Shown here: positions 27,569 to 35,824 of the stretch, piece by piece | Layout: each line of letters opens with the position of its first letter | Numbering within the stretch: the first letter of the stretch is position 1 | Assembly: GCF_018308945.1 (NCBI RefSeq) | Contig: NZ_CP070501.1 | Location: 620,001-684,000, forward strand | Source of the DNA: Agrococcus sp. Marseille-Q4369 | GTDB taxonomy: Bacteria; Actinomycetota; Actinomycetes; Actinomycetales; Microbacteriaceae | Direction: 5' to 3' | DNA: 64,000 nt | Program-made: the position numbers and the translations under genes | Notes under the pieces: generated by a model | The model's input: only the letters and a program-made list of their open reading frames with translations | Told to the model about the DNA's origin: nothing | The model's database searches: none

Positions 27569-28447
27569 ATGGACACCATCGACCTGCTGCCCGACGCCAC
27601 CGACATGGGCCCGGTGATGCTCAAGACCGCGAAGCTCGCTCGGCTCGTGCACTGGTACACCGCCGGGGTCGGCCTCGAGCACATCGCCGAGCGCCCGGGC
27701 GTCGTCGAGCTCGGCGTGGGCGGCCGCACGATCCTCGTGCTCGAGGAGGCGCCCGACCTGCGCGGCCCGAACCCGGCCGACGCGGGCCTGTTCCACACCG
27801 CGATCCTCTACCCGACGCACGCCGCCCTCGCCGCCGCGGTCGTGCGGATGACGCAGATCCCCGGCATCCAGTTCGCCGGCACCGGCGACCACCACGTCTC
27901 CGAGGCGTTCTACTTCGCCGACCCCGACGGCAACGGCGTCGAGCTCTACGTCGACCGGCCGCGCGACCAGTGGCGCTGGGAGGGCGGCAAGGTCTACATG
28001 ACGACCGAGTTCATCGACCCGAACCGCTTCGTCAGCGAGCACCTCGACCGCGGCTCGTTCGGGCAGTCGGCGACGGCGCCGGTCGGCGCCAAGGTCGGCC
28101 ACGTGCACCTGCAGGTCGGCGACGTCGCGACCGCGCGCGACTTCTACGTCGGCGCGCTCGGCTTCGCCGAGACCGCCTCGCTCGGCAGCACGGCGCTCTT
28201 CGTGAGCGCGGGCGGCTACCACCACCACATGGCGATGAACGTGTGGAACTCGCGCGGCGCCGGGCGCCGCGCCGACACGCTCGGGCTCGGCCGCGTCGAG
28301 ATCCGGGTGCCCGATGCGGATGCGCTCGGCTCGGCGCGCGAGCGGCTCGCGTCCGCGGGCGTCGCGGTCGCCGACGACGGCCAGAGCCTCCGCTTCGAGG
28401 ACCCGTGGGCGAACGTCATCACGCTCACGCCCTCGCTCGCCCGCTAG
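27569..28447 (+). CDS. Catechol 2,3-dioxygenase-like VOC protein (CatE type)
   Basis: This 292-residue protein has two vicinal-oxygen-chelate domains. The first spans about residues 10-130 (LARLVHWYTAGVGLEHIAE, FYFADPDGNGVELYVDRP). The second starts at about residue 170 (KVGHVHLQVGDV, SAGGYHHHMAMNVW). The layout matches B. subtilis-type CatE extradiol dioxygenases, which need a divalent metal held by His/His/Glu. GGAGG precedes ATG 27569. Its native substrate is not known and no aromatic-degradation operon surrounds it. Confidence 0.78.
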   Translation: MDTIDLLPDATDMGPVMLKTAKLARLVHWYTAGVGLEHIAERPGVVELGVGGRTILVLEEAPDLRGPNPADAGLFHTAILYPTHAALAAAVVRMTQIPGIQFAGTGDHHVSEAFYFADPDGNGVELYVDRPRDQWRWEGGKVYMTTEFIDPNRFVSEHLDRGSFGQSATAPVGAKVGHVHLQVGDVATARDFYVGALGFAETASLGSTALFVSAGGYHHHMAMNVWNSRGAGRRADTLGLGRVEIRVPDADALGSARERLASAGVAVADDGQSLRFEDPWANVITLTPSLAR

Positions 28448-28461
28448 GCAGGCAGGCAGCG

Positions 28462-28508
28462 CGGATGCGTCCGGCTCGGTCCGTGGGGACCCGAGCCGGA
28501 CGCATCCG
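28462..28508. terminator. Bidirectional terminator, 18-bp perfect stem
   Basis: CGGATGCGTCCGGCTCGG (28462-28479) pairs perfectly with 28491-28508, and GGTCC/GGACC extends the stem. It lies between the convergent dioxygenase and permease genes. The long stem and placement make a shared terminator likely even without a T-run. Confidence 0.65.
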
Positions 28509-28523
28509 TCGTCGTGGACGCCG

Positions 28524-30068
28524 CTACTTGATGAAGAGCGCCTTCGTGTCGAGGTCGCCCCGGTTGAAGCCCATCGGGAGCACCTCGCCGCGGAAGAACG
28601 CCGGGCGCAGCTTGCGCATGATGAGCATGAGCACGACGCCGAGCAGCAGCATGCCGACGCCGAGGATGCCGACGAGGCCGACGCCGCCGATCTCGGAGCC
28701 CGAGCCGTAGGCCGGGTCGAGGCTGTCGACGAGCGTCTGCACGAAGAGCACCACGAGCATGATGCCGCCGAGCAGCGGCGCGAGCAGCTGCACCAGGAAC
28801 GCCTTGACCCCCGACGACGTCGACGTCTTGCGGAAGTACCAGACCGCGCTCAGCGCCGTCAGGCCGTAGTAGAAGCACACCATCATGCCGAGCGCCGTGA
28901 TGGTGTCCCACAGCACGTTCTCGCTCACGAAGCGCATGACCGCGTAGAAGCCGCTCGCGACGAGCGCCGAGACGACCGCCGCGAAGCCGGGCGTGCGGAA
29001 GCGCGGGTGCACGGTCGCGAAGCGTGCGGGCACGGCGCGGTAGTGCCCCATCGCGAGCAGCGTGCGCGCCGGTGAGAGCGCGGTCGACTGCAGCGACGCC
29101 GCCGACGACGTGAGCACCGCGAGCGAGATGAGCCAGGCGAGCGGCCCCATGATCGGGTCGGAGAGGAAGAACAGCACGTTCTCCTGGATGTCGGCGTTGC
29201 CGAGGCCGAGCCCGGTGTCGCCGACGCCGGCGAAGGCGAGCAGCGCGATCGCGAGCAGCAGGTAGAGGCCGAGCACGATGACGATCGTGATCGCGGCGGC
29301 GCGGCCGGGCGTGCGCGCCGGGTCCTTCGCCTCCTCGTTCATCGTCAGCACGACGTCCCAGCCCCAGAAGATGAAGATCGAGAGCGACAGGCCCGCGATG
29401 ACCGCGCTGACCGACGGCGCCTGGAACACGCTGAACCACGACGGGTCGATCGGCGTGTGGTCGAGCGCCTCGCCGGAGGAAGCCCGCACGAGCGCGGTGA
29501 TGCCGAAGGCGAGCAGCACGAGCACCTGGAAGGCGACGAGCGCCAGCTGCAGGCGCTGCGTGGTCTCGATGTCGCGGTACGAGATGAACGTCGCGGCCGC
29601 CATGAACGCGAGGCACGTGATGACGTTGATGAAGGGGTTCGCCGCGAGCTCGGCGATCGACTCGTTGCCCGTGATCTGCGCGAGCAGCAGGTAGAGGAAG
29701 TCGACCGCGATGCCCGCGAGGTTCGAGAGCACGAGCACGGTCGCGATCACGAGGCCCCAGCCGGCCATCCAGCCGACGTACGGGCCGAAGGCGCGCGTGG
29801 CCCACGTGAACGAGGTGCCGGCGTCGGGCATCGCGCGGTTGAGCTCGCGGTAGCCGAACGCCACGAGCAGCATGGGCACGAAGCCGAGCAGGATGATGGC
29901 GGGCACCTGCACGCCGACGGCGCTCACCGTCGGGCCGATCGCCGCGGTGAAGGTGTAGGCGGGCGCGATCGTCGAGACGCCGATCACGACGGCCCCGAGC
30001 ACCCCGACGGTGCCGGGCGCGAGGCCCTTGTTCGAGACGGCGGCGTCGGCCGCTCGTGTTGCAGTCAC
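28524..30068 (-). CDS. APC-family amino acid/polyamine permease
   Basis: This 514-residue integral membrane protein has about twelve helices and belongs to the APC superfamily (GTVGVLGAVVIGVSTIAPAYT at the start, RELNRAMPDAGTSFTW in helix 2-3). The GTG start follows GAGGAG. It lies 31 bases downstream of the putrescine oxidase gene on the same strand, so the two form an operon. The shared operator with the agmatine deiminase operon suggests import of putrescine or agmatine (inference from context). Confidence 0.83.
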   Translation of the reverse strand: MTATRAADAAVSNKGLAPGTVGVLGAVVIGVSTIAPAYTFTAAIGPTVSAVGVQVPAIILLGFVPMLLVAFGYRELNRAMPDAGTSFTWATRAFGPYVGWMAGWGLVIATVLVLSNLAGIAVDFLYLLLAQITGNESIAELAANPFINVITCLAFMAAATFISYRDIETTQRLQLALVAFQVLVLLAFGITALVRASSGEALDHTPIDPSWFSVFQAPSVSAVIAGLSLSIFIFWGWDVVLTMNEEAKDPARTPGRAAAITIVIVLGLYLLLAIALLAFAGVGDTGLGLGNADIQENVLFFLSDPIMGPLAWLISLAVLTSSAASLQSTALSPARTLLAMGHYRAVPARFATVHPRFRTPGFAAVVSALVASGFYAVMRFVSENVLWDTITALGMMVCFYYGLTALSAVWYFRKTSTSSGVKAFLVQLLAPLLGGIMLVVLFVQTLVDSLDPAYGSGSEIGGVGLVGILGVGMLLLGVVLMLIMRKLRPAFFRGEVLPMGFNRGDLDTKALFIK

Positions 30069-30099
30069 CTTTGACTCCTCTATCCGGATCTGGCTCGGT

Positions 30100-31461
30100 C
30101 TAGTCGCCGAGCTCGTCGATGACCTCGTCGGCCGCGGCCCAGCCGCGACGGATCGCGCCGTCGACGTGCTGGTAGCCCTCGGCGGCGATGTCGCTGCACG
30201 CCCAGTGCAGGGGGCCGAGCGGCTCGCGCTGCATCGCGCCGTAGCGCGAGAGGCCGCCGATGTCGAAGCTCGCGGCGTAGGCGCCGCGCGTCCACTCCTC
30301 TGCGCCCCAGTCGGAGAGGTAGAAGACCTCGGGCTCGAGCGCGCGCGGGCCGAAGTACTCGGCGAGCTGCTCGAGGATCGCGGCGCGCTGCGCCTCCGGT
30401 CCGAGCCCGAACGACGCATCCGCCTGCAGGTCGGAGATGAAGGCGACGAGCGTGCCCCGCTCATCCTCGTGGTTCGTGTTGTCGTAGACCTCGTGCACGG
30501 GGCTGTGCGGGGCGAAGACCGTGCCCGAGAGCCCGTCCTCGCGCCAGAACGGCGAGGCGTAGACGGCGTGCACCTTGATGACGAGGCCGAGCGAGACGTG
30601 CTGGTGCATCTGCTGGTGCAGGCGCGGCAGCGGCGGCTGGAAGTCGATGCGCGAGTAGAGGTTCGGCGGCACCGCGACGACCGCGCGCTTGGCGCGGACG
30701 ACCACGCCGCCGTCGGCGTGCGCGACGACCCCGTCGGCCGAGTGCTCGAGGCGACGCACGGGCGCGTTCAGCACGACCGAGTCGCCGAGCTGCTCGGCGA
30801 GCCGGAGCGAGACCTGCTGCATGCCGCCGACGACGCGGCGGTCGAGGATGAAGTCCTCGTCGACGAGGTTGGCGAAGCCGCCGGCCGAGGCCGCCATGAG
30901 CAGCGCCTGCAGCAGGCTGAACGAGTGCGCGGGCTTCGTGAGCATCGCCTCGGCGACGTAGATCGAGACGATCTCGCACGCGGATTCGTCGTCGGACTGG
31001 GTGCGGAGCCAGTGGTGCCACGAGATGGCGTCGAACTCCGCCGCCCGCGGGTGCGCCCAGGGCGCGGTCGCGCCGACCTCGGTCGCGAGCCCGTCGAGGA
31101 TGCCGATCAGGCGCTCGATCTCGGCCTCGGTCTCGGCGCCGGCCGGGAAGATCTCACCCGTGTAGCGGTGGCGCTGCCCCTCGCGGTCGACGTAGATGCT
31201 CTCGCCCTCGCGGTAGCGCGCGTAGGTCTCGAGCCCGAGCCGGTCGAGCGTCTCGAGCAGCGCCTCCTGGTCGGGCGAGACCCACTGGCCGCCGATCTCG
31301 AGCACGGCGCCGTCGATCTCCCGAGTCCACGTGCGCCCGCCGACGCGGTCGCGCGCCTCGAGCACCGTGACCGTCAAGCCCGACTCGACGAGGCGCGTCG
31401 CTGCGCTGAGGCCAGCGGCCCCGGCGCCGATCACGAGGACGTCGCAAGCGCGTTCCAGCAT
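30100..31461 (-). CDS. puo: Flavin monoamine oxidase, putrescine oxidase-like
   Basis: This 453-residue FAD enzyme has the dinucleotide motif VIGAGAAGLSAA at the N-terminus, ARDRVGGRTW, and GQWVSPDQ. Segments such as RYREGESIYVD, AMLTKPAHSFS and VDEDFILDRRVVGGMQ are characteristic of actinobacterial putrescine oxidases. It would oxidise putrescine to 4-aminobutanal with hydrogen peroxide and ammonia. The gene is followed by the permease and preceded by a palindrome that matches the one before the agmatine deiminase. It therefore fits the last step of an agmatine-to-aminobutanal route. Confidence 0.84.
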   Translation of the reverse strand: MLERACDVLVIGAGAAGLSAATRLVESGLTVTVLEARDRVGGRTWTREIDGAVLEIGGQWVSPDQEALLETLDRLGLETYARYREGESIYVDREGQRHRYTGEIFPAGAETEAEIERLIGILDGLATEVGATAPWAHPRAAEFDAISWHHWLRTQSDDESACEIVSIYVAEAMLTKPAHSFSLLQALLMAASAGGFANLVDEDFILDRRVVGGMQQVSLRLAEQLGDSVVLNAPVRRLEHSADGVVAHADGGVVVRAKRAVVAVPPNLYSRIDFQPPLPRLHQQMHQHVSLGLVIKVHAVYASPFWREDGLSGTVFAPHSPVHEVYDNTNHEDERGTLVAFISDLQADASFGLGPEAQRAAILEQLAEYFGPRALEPEVFYLSDWGAEEWTRGAYAASFDIGGLSRYGAMQREPLGPLHWACSDIAAEGYQHVDGAIRRGWAAADEVIDELGD

Positions 31462-31519
31462 GGTGTCGATCCCTCCGTCGTCGGCGCTGCTCCGCGCCGC
31501 GCGAGCGAGTGTCGCACAC

Positions 31520-31539
31520 TATTGGCCAAATGATCAATA
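31520..31539. promoter_or_regulatory. TetR-type operator copy 1 (before putrescine oxidase)
   Basis: TATTGGCC-AAAT-GATCAATA is an imperfect inverted repeat that overlaps the tetR stop codon and lies 59 bases upstream of the oxidase start. It matches the half-site TATTGATC of copy 2 in all but two bases. The shared design indicates one regulator acting on both operons. Confidence 0.75.
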
Positions 31540-32160
31540 GGCGCCGCGCGCGAGCGCCGAGGTGGGGATGCCGAGCAGGCCCGCGACGGTGCGGGTGACG
31601 TAGCGCACCGTCTCCTCCTCATGCCCCGCCCACACCGTCGCCTGGGCGCTCAAGCCGTCGGTCGCACCGATGACGAAGCGCGCGAGCGCGAGGGAGTCGG
31701 GCGCGCGGAAGGCACCCGAGGCATCCCCCCGCTCGAAGACGCCGGCGACGAAGTCCTCCCACGCCCGCGCCTGGTCGACGAGCGTCGCGGCGAGCTCCTC
31801 GTTGCGTCGCGACAGGCTCCAGCCGTCGAGCCAGACGAGCGCGACGTCGCGTCGGTAGTCGCGGATGAGCCCGTGCAGCAGCGCGATCACGCGCTCGACG
31901 TCGCCGCCGTCGACGGCCTCGACGCTCGCCCGCACGCTCTCGAGCTCCTCTTGCGCGATGTCGCGGAAGACCTCGGCGACGAGGAGCTCCATGCGGTCGG
32001 CGTAGTGCGTCACGAGGCCGGGCGCGACGCCCGCGCGCTCGGCCACCGCGCGCTGCGTGACGGCGCTCAGGCCGGATTCGAGCGCGATCGCTCGCGCTGC
32101 GCCGTGCACGTCGGCACGCCGCTCCTCGGGACTCTTCCGGACTCGCTTCACTGGGGTCAT
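31534..32160 (-). CDS. TetR-family regulator of agmatine/putrescine genes
   Basis: This 208-residue regulator has an N-terminal TetR DNA-binding domain (VTQRAVAERAGVAPGLVTHYADR) and a helical ligand domain. It sits between the oxidase-permease operon and the divergent agmatine deiminase operon. Two copies of the same 20-bp palindrome flank it, one in each direction. It is therefore the likely repressor of itself and both operons; the inducer may be agmatine or putrescine (inference). Confidence 0.85.
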   Translation of the reverse strand: MTPVKRVRKSPEERRADVHGAARAIALESGLSAVTQRAVAERAGVAPGLVTHYADRMELLVAEVFRDIAQEELESVRASVEAVDGGDVERVIALLHGLIRDYRRDVALVWLDGWSLSRRNEELAATLVDQARAWEDFVAGVFERGDASGAFRAPDSLALARFVIGATDGLSAQATVWAGHEEETVRYVTRTVAGLLGIPTSALARGAY

Positions 32161-32200
32161 TGCTTCCTCGCCGCGACCACAGTAACTTGTCGAGCCAGGC

Positions 32201-32220
32201 TATTGATCAACCGATCAATA
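32201..32220. promoter_or_regulatory. TetR-type operator copy 2 (between tetR and aguA)
   Basis: TATTGATC-AACC-GATCAATA is a perfect 8-bp inverted repeat with a 4-bp spacer. It lies 23 bases before the agmatine deiminase ATG and 40 bases before the divergent tetR start. Its AT-rich arms stand out in this very GC-rich DNA. Confidence 0.8.
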
Positions 32221-32243
32221 CCGATCGCGACGATGGGAGACGG

Positions 32244-33269
32244 ATGTCCTGGCGCATGCCCGTGGAGTCGGACCCGCACGAGCGGCTGTGGATGGCGTTC
32301 CCGCACGGCCCGAACGCCGGCGACACGCCCGCTGAGGCCACGGCGGCGCACGAGGCGTGGGCCGCGGTCGCCAACGCCGCGAGCGAGTTCGAGCCCGTGA
32401 CGATGATCGTCGACGCCGAGGAGGTGGGCGTCGCTCGGCGGCTGCTCTCGAGCGCCGTGACGCTCGTCGAGGCGCCGCTCGACGACGCGTGGATGCGCGA
32501 CATCGGCCCCACGTTCGTGCTCGACGAGCACGGCAGGCTCGGCGCCGTCGACTGGGTCTTCAACGGCTGGGGCGCGCAGGACTGGGCGAGCTGGGAGCAC
32601 GACTCGCGCATCGGCGCGATCGTCGCCGACCTCGCCGGCGCCGAGCGCATCCCCTCGGAGCTCGTGAACGAGGGCGGCGCCATCCACGTCGACGGCCGCG
32701 GCACCGTGCTGCTGACCGAGACGGTGCAGCGCGACCCGGGTCGGAACCCCGGCATCTCCCGCGCCGAGGTCGAGGCCGAGCTCGCGCGCACGATCGGCGC
32801 GACGCATCCCATCTGGCTCCCCCGCGGCCTCACGCGCGACTACGAGCGCTACGGCACGCGCGGCCACGTCGACATCGTCGCGTCGCTCGTCGGCGACGGG
32901 CGCGTGCTCGTGCACGAGCAGCGCTCCCCCGAGCATCCCGACCACGCCGTCTCGCGCGACACCGCGAAGCTGCTCGCCGAGGCGGTCGACGCGAGCGGCG
33001 CTCGGCTCGAGGTCGTGCCGCTGCCCGCGCCCGCGACCCTCCGCGACGACGAGGGCTGGGTCGACTGGTCGTACGTCAACCACGTGATCGTGAACGACGG
33101 CATCATCGTGTGCGGCTTCGGCGACCCAGCCGCCGACCAGGCCGCGCGCGAGGTGCTCGAGGCGGTCTACCCCGGGCGGCGCGCCGTGACGGTCGACGCC
33201 CGCGAGCTCTTCGCCCGCGGCGGCGGCATCCACTGCATCACGCAGCAGCAGCCGAGGAGCGCCGCGTGA
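32244..33269 (+). CDS. aguA: Agmatine deiminase
   Basis: This 341-residue member of the peptidylarginine-deiminase-like fold hydrolyses agmatine to N-carbamoylputrescine and ammonia. Typical segments are WMAFPHG, APLDDAWMRDIGPTFV, ELVNEGGAIHVDG, RGHVDIVA and the C-terminal GGGIHCITQQQP, with Cys331 as nucleophile. The ATG at 32244 follows GGGAGA and begins 23 bases after a perfect palindrome. The stop overlaps the start of an amidase gene (GTGA), indicating an operon. Confidence 0.9.
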   Translation: MSWRMPVESDPHERLWMAFPHGPNAGDTPAEATAAHEAWAAVANAASEFEPVTMIVDAEEVGVARRLLSSAVTLVEAPLDDAWMRDIGPTFVLDEHGRLGAVDWVFNGWGAQDWASWEHDSRIGAIVADLAGAERIPSELVNEGGAIHVDGRGTVLLTETVQRDPGRNPGISRAEVEAELARTIGATHPIWLPRGLTRDYERYGTRGHVDIVASLVGDGRVLVHEQRSPEHPDHAVSRDTAKLLAEAVDASGARLEVVPLPAPATLRDDEGWVDWSYVNHVIVNDGIIVCGFGDPAADQAAREVLEAVYPGRRAVTVDARELFARGGGIHCITQQQPRSAA

Positions 33270-35209
33270 GCGAGGCGGGCTCGGTGCGCGGAGCGCGGCT
33301 CGTCGAGGCGAGCGTGCGCTCGCTCCGGGCCGAGCTCGACGCGGGGCGGACGACCGCGACCGAGCTCGCGGCGCTCACGCTCGCGCGGATCGCCGCGTTC
33401 GACGTGGCCGGTCCGCGGCTGAACGCCGTGCCCGTGCTCGCGCCCGACGTCTTCGAGGCGGCCGCGGCCGCCGATGCGAGGATCCGCGCGGGCCGACCCG
33501 CGGGGCCGCTCGACGGCATCCCCTTCACCGCGAAGGAGAGCTACTCCGCGCGCGGCATGACCGTCTCGGCCGGCAGCCCGGCGTTCGAGCACCTCGTCGC
33601 GGGCGAGGACGCGTTCGCGATCGAGCGGATGCGCGAGGCGGGCGCGGTGCTCATCGGCCTCACGACGATGCCCCCGATGGCGAACGGCGGCATGCAGCGG
33701 GGCCTCCGCGGCCGCGCCGAGAGCCCCTACAGCGCCGCGTGGCTCACAAGCGCATTCGGCTCGGGGTCGTCCAACGGCTCCGGCAGCGCGACCGCCGCGT
33801 CGATCGGGGTCATCGGGCTCGGTGAGGAGACGTGGTCGTCGGGCCGCGCGCCGGCGAGCTGCAACGCGCTGTGCGCCTACACACCCTCCCGCGGCCTCAT
33901 CTCGATGCGCGGCAACTGGGCGCTCGTGCCGACCATGGACGTCGTCGTGCCGCACACCCGCTCGATGGCCGACCTGCTCGCGGCGCTCGACGCGCTCGTC
34001 GTGCCGGACGAGCGCACCGACGGCGACTTCTGGCGGCAGCAGCCGTGGCTCGACGTGCCGGCCGTCGCCGACGTGCGCCCCGCATCCTTCGCCGCGCTCG
34101 AGCCCGCGCCGCTCGCGGGCCTCACGATCGCGGTGCCGCGCATGTACATCGGCGCCGACCCCGACCTCCGCGCCCCCATTCCGACGCGCGAGAGTGTGCT
34201 GGAGCTGTGGCGCGCGATGGCCGACGACCTCCGCGCCGCCGGCGCGACGGTCGTCGAGACCGACCTGCCGCTCGTGTCGAACTACGAGGGCGATCGCGAC
34301 GGCGCCCCGCACCTCCTCGACCGCGGCATCGTGCCGCCGCGCTTCATCGAGAGCGAGCTGCGCGAGCTCGCGGTGTGGGCGTGGGAGGGCTTCCTGCAGC
34401 GCAACGGCGATCCCGCCCTGCCGCACCTGCGCGACGTCGACGGCGAGCGCATCTTCCCGCATCCGCCCGGTGCCCTCCCCGACCGCTTCGAGCGCAGCTC
34501 GCCCGCGTTCGAGCCTGCGGCGAGCATCGACCTCGCGGAGTTCCCGTCGCTGCCCGTGCCCGAGCTCGAGGACATCCCGGCGATGGCAGCCGGCATCGCG
34601 GGGCTCGAGGAGACGCGCCGCCTCGACTGGGACGAGTGGCTCGACGCGAACGGGATCGACGTCGTCGTGATGCCGACGCTCGCCGACGTCGCACCGGCCG
34701 ACGCCGACACGAACCCGGCCTCGGCCGAGCTCGCGTGGCGGAACGGCACCTGGGTCGCGAACGGCAACCTCGTCTGGCGGCACTTCGGCATCCCGACCGT
34801 CACCGTGCCGATGGGCACGATGCACGACATCGGGATGCCCGTGGGACTCACGATCGCCGGCCGACCCTACGACGACGAGCGCCTGCTGCGCATCGGGCTC
34901 GCGATCGAGGCGCAGCGGCAGCGGCGCACGGTGCCGCCCAGGACGCCGGAGCTGCCGGCCACGCAGTGGACCGCGCTGCGGGGCACGGGCGACGCCGCCG
35001 CGAGCATCGAGCTGCGGGCGACCCGCGACGGCGACGAGCTCGTCGTCACCGGTCGCGCGGCGGGCGAGGCGATCGCGCTCTGGATGGACGGCGCCCAGGT
35101 GGAGCCGACGCTCGAGGGCGAGCGCTTCACCGCCCGCGGGCGCGGGCGCATGGTCGTCGCGCTCGTGCGCGCTCGGCGCGGCGACGCGGGCGCGTTCGCG
35201 CGGGCCTGA
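33266..35209 (+). CDS. Amidase-signature family hydrolase, coupled to aguA
   Basis: This 647-residue amidase-signature enzyme has catalytic Lys in PFTAKESY, the cis-Ser in GSSNGSGS, and the nucleophile Ser in EETWSSGRAPAS, so the Ser-cisSer-Lys triad is present. About 80 extra C-terminal residues (after PELPATQWT) form a small unrecognised domain. It starts within the aguA stop. No AguB-type nitrilase is nearby, so it may hydrolyse N-carbamoylputrescine to putrescine, CO2 and ammonia. That role is inferred from position only; other amides are possible. The repeat array follows. Confidence 0.78.
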   Translation: MSEAGSVRGARLVEASVRSLRAELDAGRTTATELAALTLARIAAFDVAGPRLNAVPVLAPDVFEAAAAADARIRAGRPAGPLDGIPFTAKESYSARGMTVSAGSPAFEHLVAGEDAFAIERMREAGAVLIGLTTMPPMANGGMQRGLRGRAESPYSAAWLTSAFGSGSSNGSGSATAASIGVIGLGEETWSSGRAPASCNALCAYTPSRGLISMRGNWALVPTMDVVVPHTRSMADLLAALDALVVPDERTDGDFWRQQPWLDVPAVADVRPASFAALEPAPLAGLTIAVPRMYIGADPDLRAPIPTRESVLELWRAMADDLRAAGATVVETDLPLVSNYEGDRDGAPHLLDRGIVPPRFIESELRELAVWAWEGFLQRNGDPALPHLRDVDGERIFPHPPGALPDRFERSSPAFEPAASIDLAEFPSLPVPELEDIPAMAAGIAGLEETRRLDWDEWLDANGIDVVVMPTLADVAPADADTNPASAELAWRNGTWVANGNLVWRHFGIPTVTVPMGTMHDIGMPVGLTIAGRPYDDERLLRIGLAIEAQRQRRTVPPRTPELPATQWTALRGTGDAAASIELRATRDGDELVVTGRAAGEAIALWMDGAQVEPTLEGERFTARGRGRMVVALVRARRGDAGAFARA

Positions 35210-35230
35210 GCAGTCGGGAAGCTCCGCCTC

Positions 35231-35377
35231 TGAGCGGTCATCCTGGCGCGTGAGCGGTCACTTCGGCGTGTGAGCGGTCACTTCGGCGTGTGAGCGGTCA
35301 CTTCGAGTGACCGTTCACGCGCGGATTTGACCGCTCACGCGCGGAGCTGACCGCTCACGCGCGGAGTCGACCGCTCA
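35231..35377. repeat. 4+4 array of 20-bp repeats, opposite polarity
   Basis: TGAGCGGTCA begins at 35231, 35251, 35271 and 35291; its complement TGACCGCTCA (one copy TGACCGTTCA, one CGACCGCTCA) begins at 35308, 35328, 35348 and 35368. The period is exactly 20 bp within each half. The two innermost units form a hairpin with an arm of about 13 bp around TCG. The array fills the gap between the convergent amidase and rsfS genes. Function unknown: terminator, binding array or REP-like element. Confidence 0.85.
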
Positions 35378-35427
35378 CGTGCCGGTGCAGCGCGCGAGCG
35401 TGGAGGCGAGGTCAGCGCCGGCGGGCG

Positions 35428-35808
35428 CTACTCGGCGGTGGCGGGAGCCTCGGGAAGCTGCAGGTCGACGACCGGCGCATCGCGCCAGAGCCGCTCGAGC
35501 TGGTAGTAGGTGCGCTCCTCCTCGTGGAAGATGTGCACGACGATGTCGGAGAAGTCGAGCAGCACCCAGCGGCCGTCAGCGCGTCCCTCGCGGCGGATCG
35601 GCTTCGCGCCGTCGACGATGAGCGCATCCTCGATGTCGCGCGCGATCGCGCTCACCTGCCGCTCGTTGCGGCCGGTCGCGATGAGGAACACGTCGGTGAG
35701 GGGCAGCTGCCCCGAGACGTCGAGCGCCACCTGGTCGACGGCGAGCGCCTTGTCGGCGGCGCGCGCCGCGGCTCGGGCGAGTTCGATCGCCCGCTGATCG
35801 GCACTCAT
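35428..35808 (-). CDS. rsfS: Ribosome silencing factor
   Basis: This 126-residue RsfS/Iojap protein contains DVFLIATGRNERQVSAIA and GRWVLLDFSDIVVHIFHEEER, the family's conserved blocks. It binds ribosomal protein L14 and blocks subunit joining during starvation. It is the last gene of the rplU-to-rsfS run, 16 bases after a proline-rich membrane protein gene. Confidence 0.92.
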   Translation of the reverse strand: MSADQRAIELARAAARAADKALAVDQVALDVSGQLPLTDVFLIATGRNERQVSAIARDIEDALIVDGAKPIRREGRADGRWVLLDFSDIVVHIFHEEERTYYQLERLWRDAPVVDLQLPEAPATAE

Positions 35809-35824
35809 CGTGCACTCCTGATGT

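Noticed and set aside
35231-35377. CRISPR array
   Set aside because: Units are 10 bp with 10-bp partly repeated spacers and reverse direction halfway; no cas genes are present.
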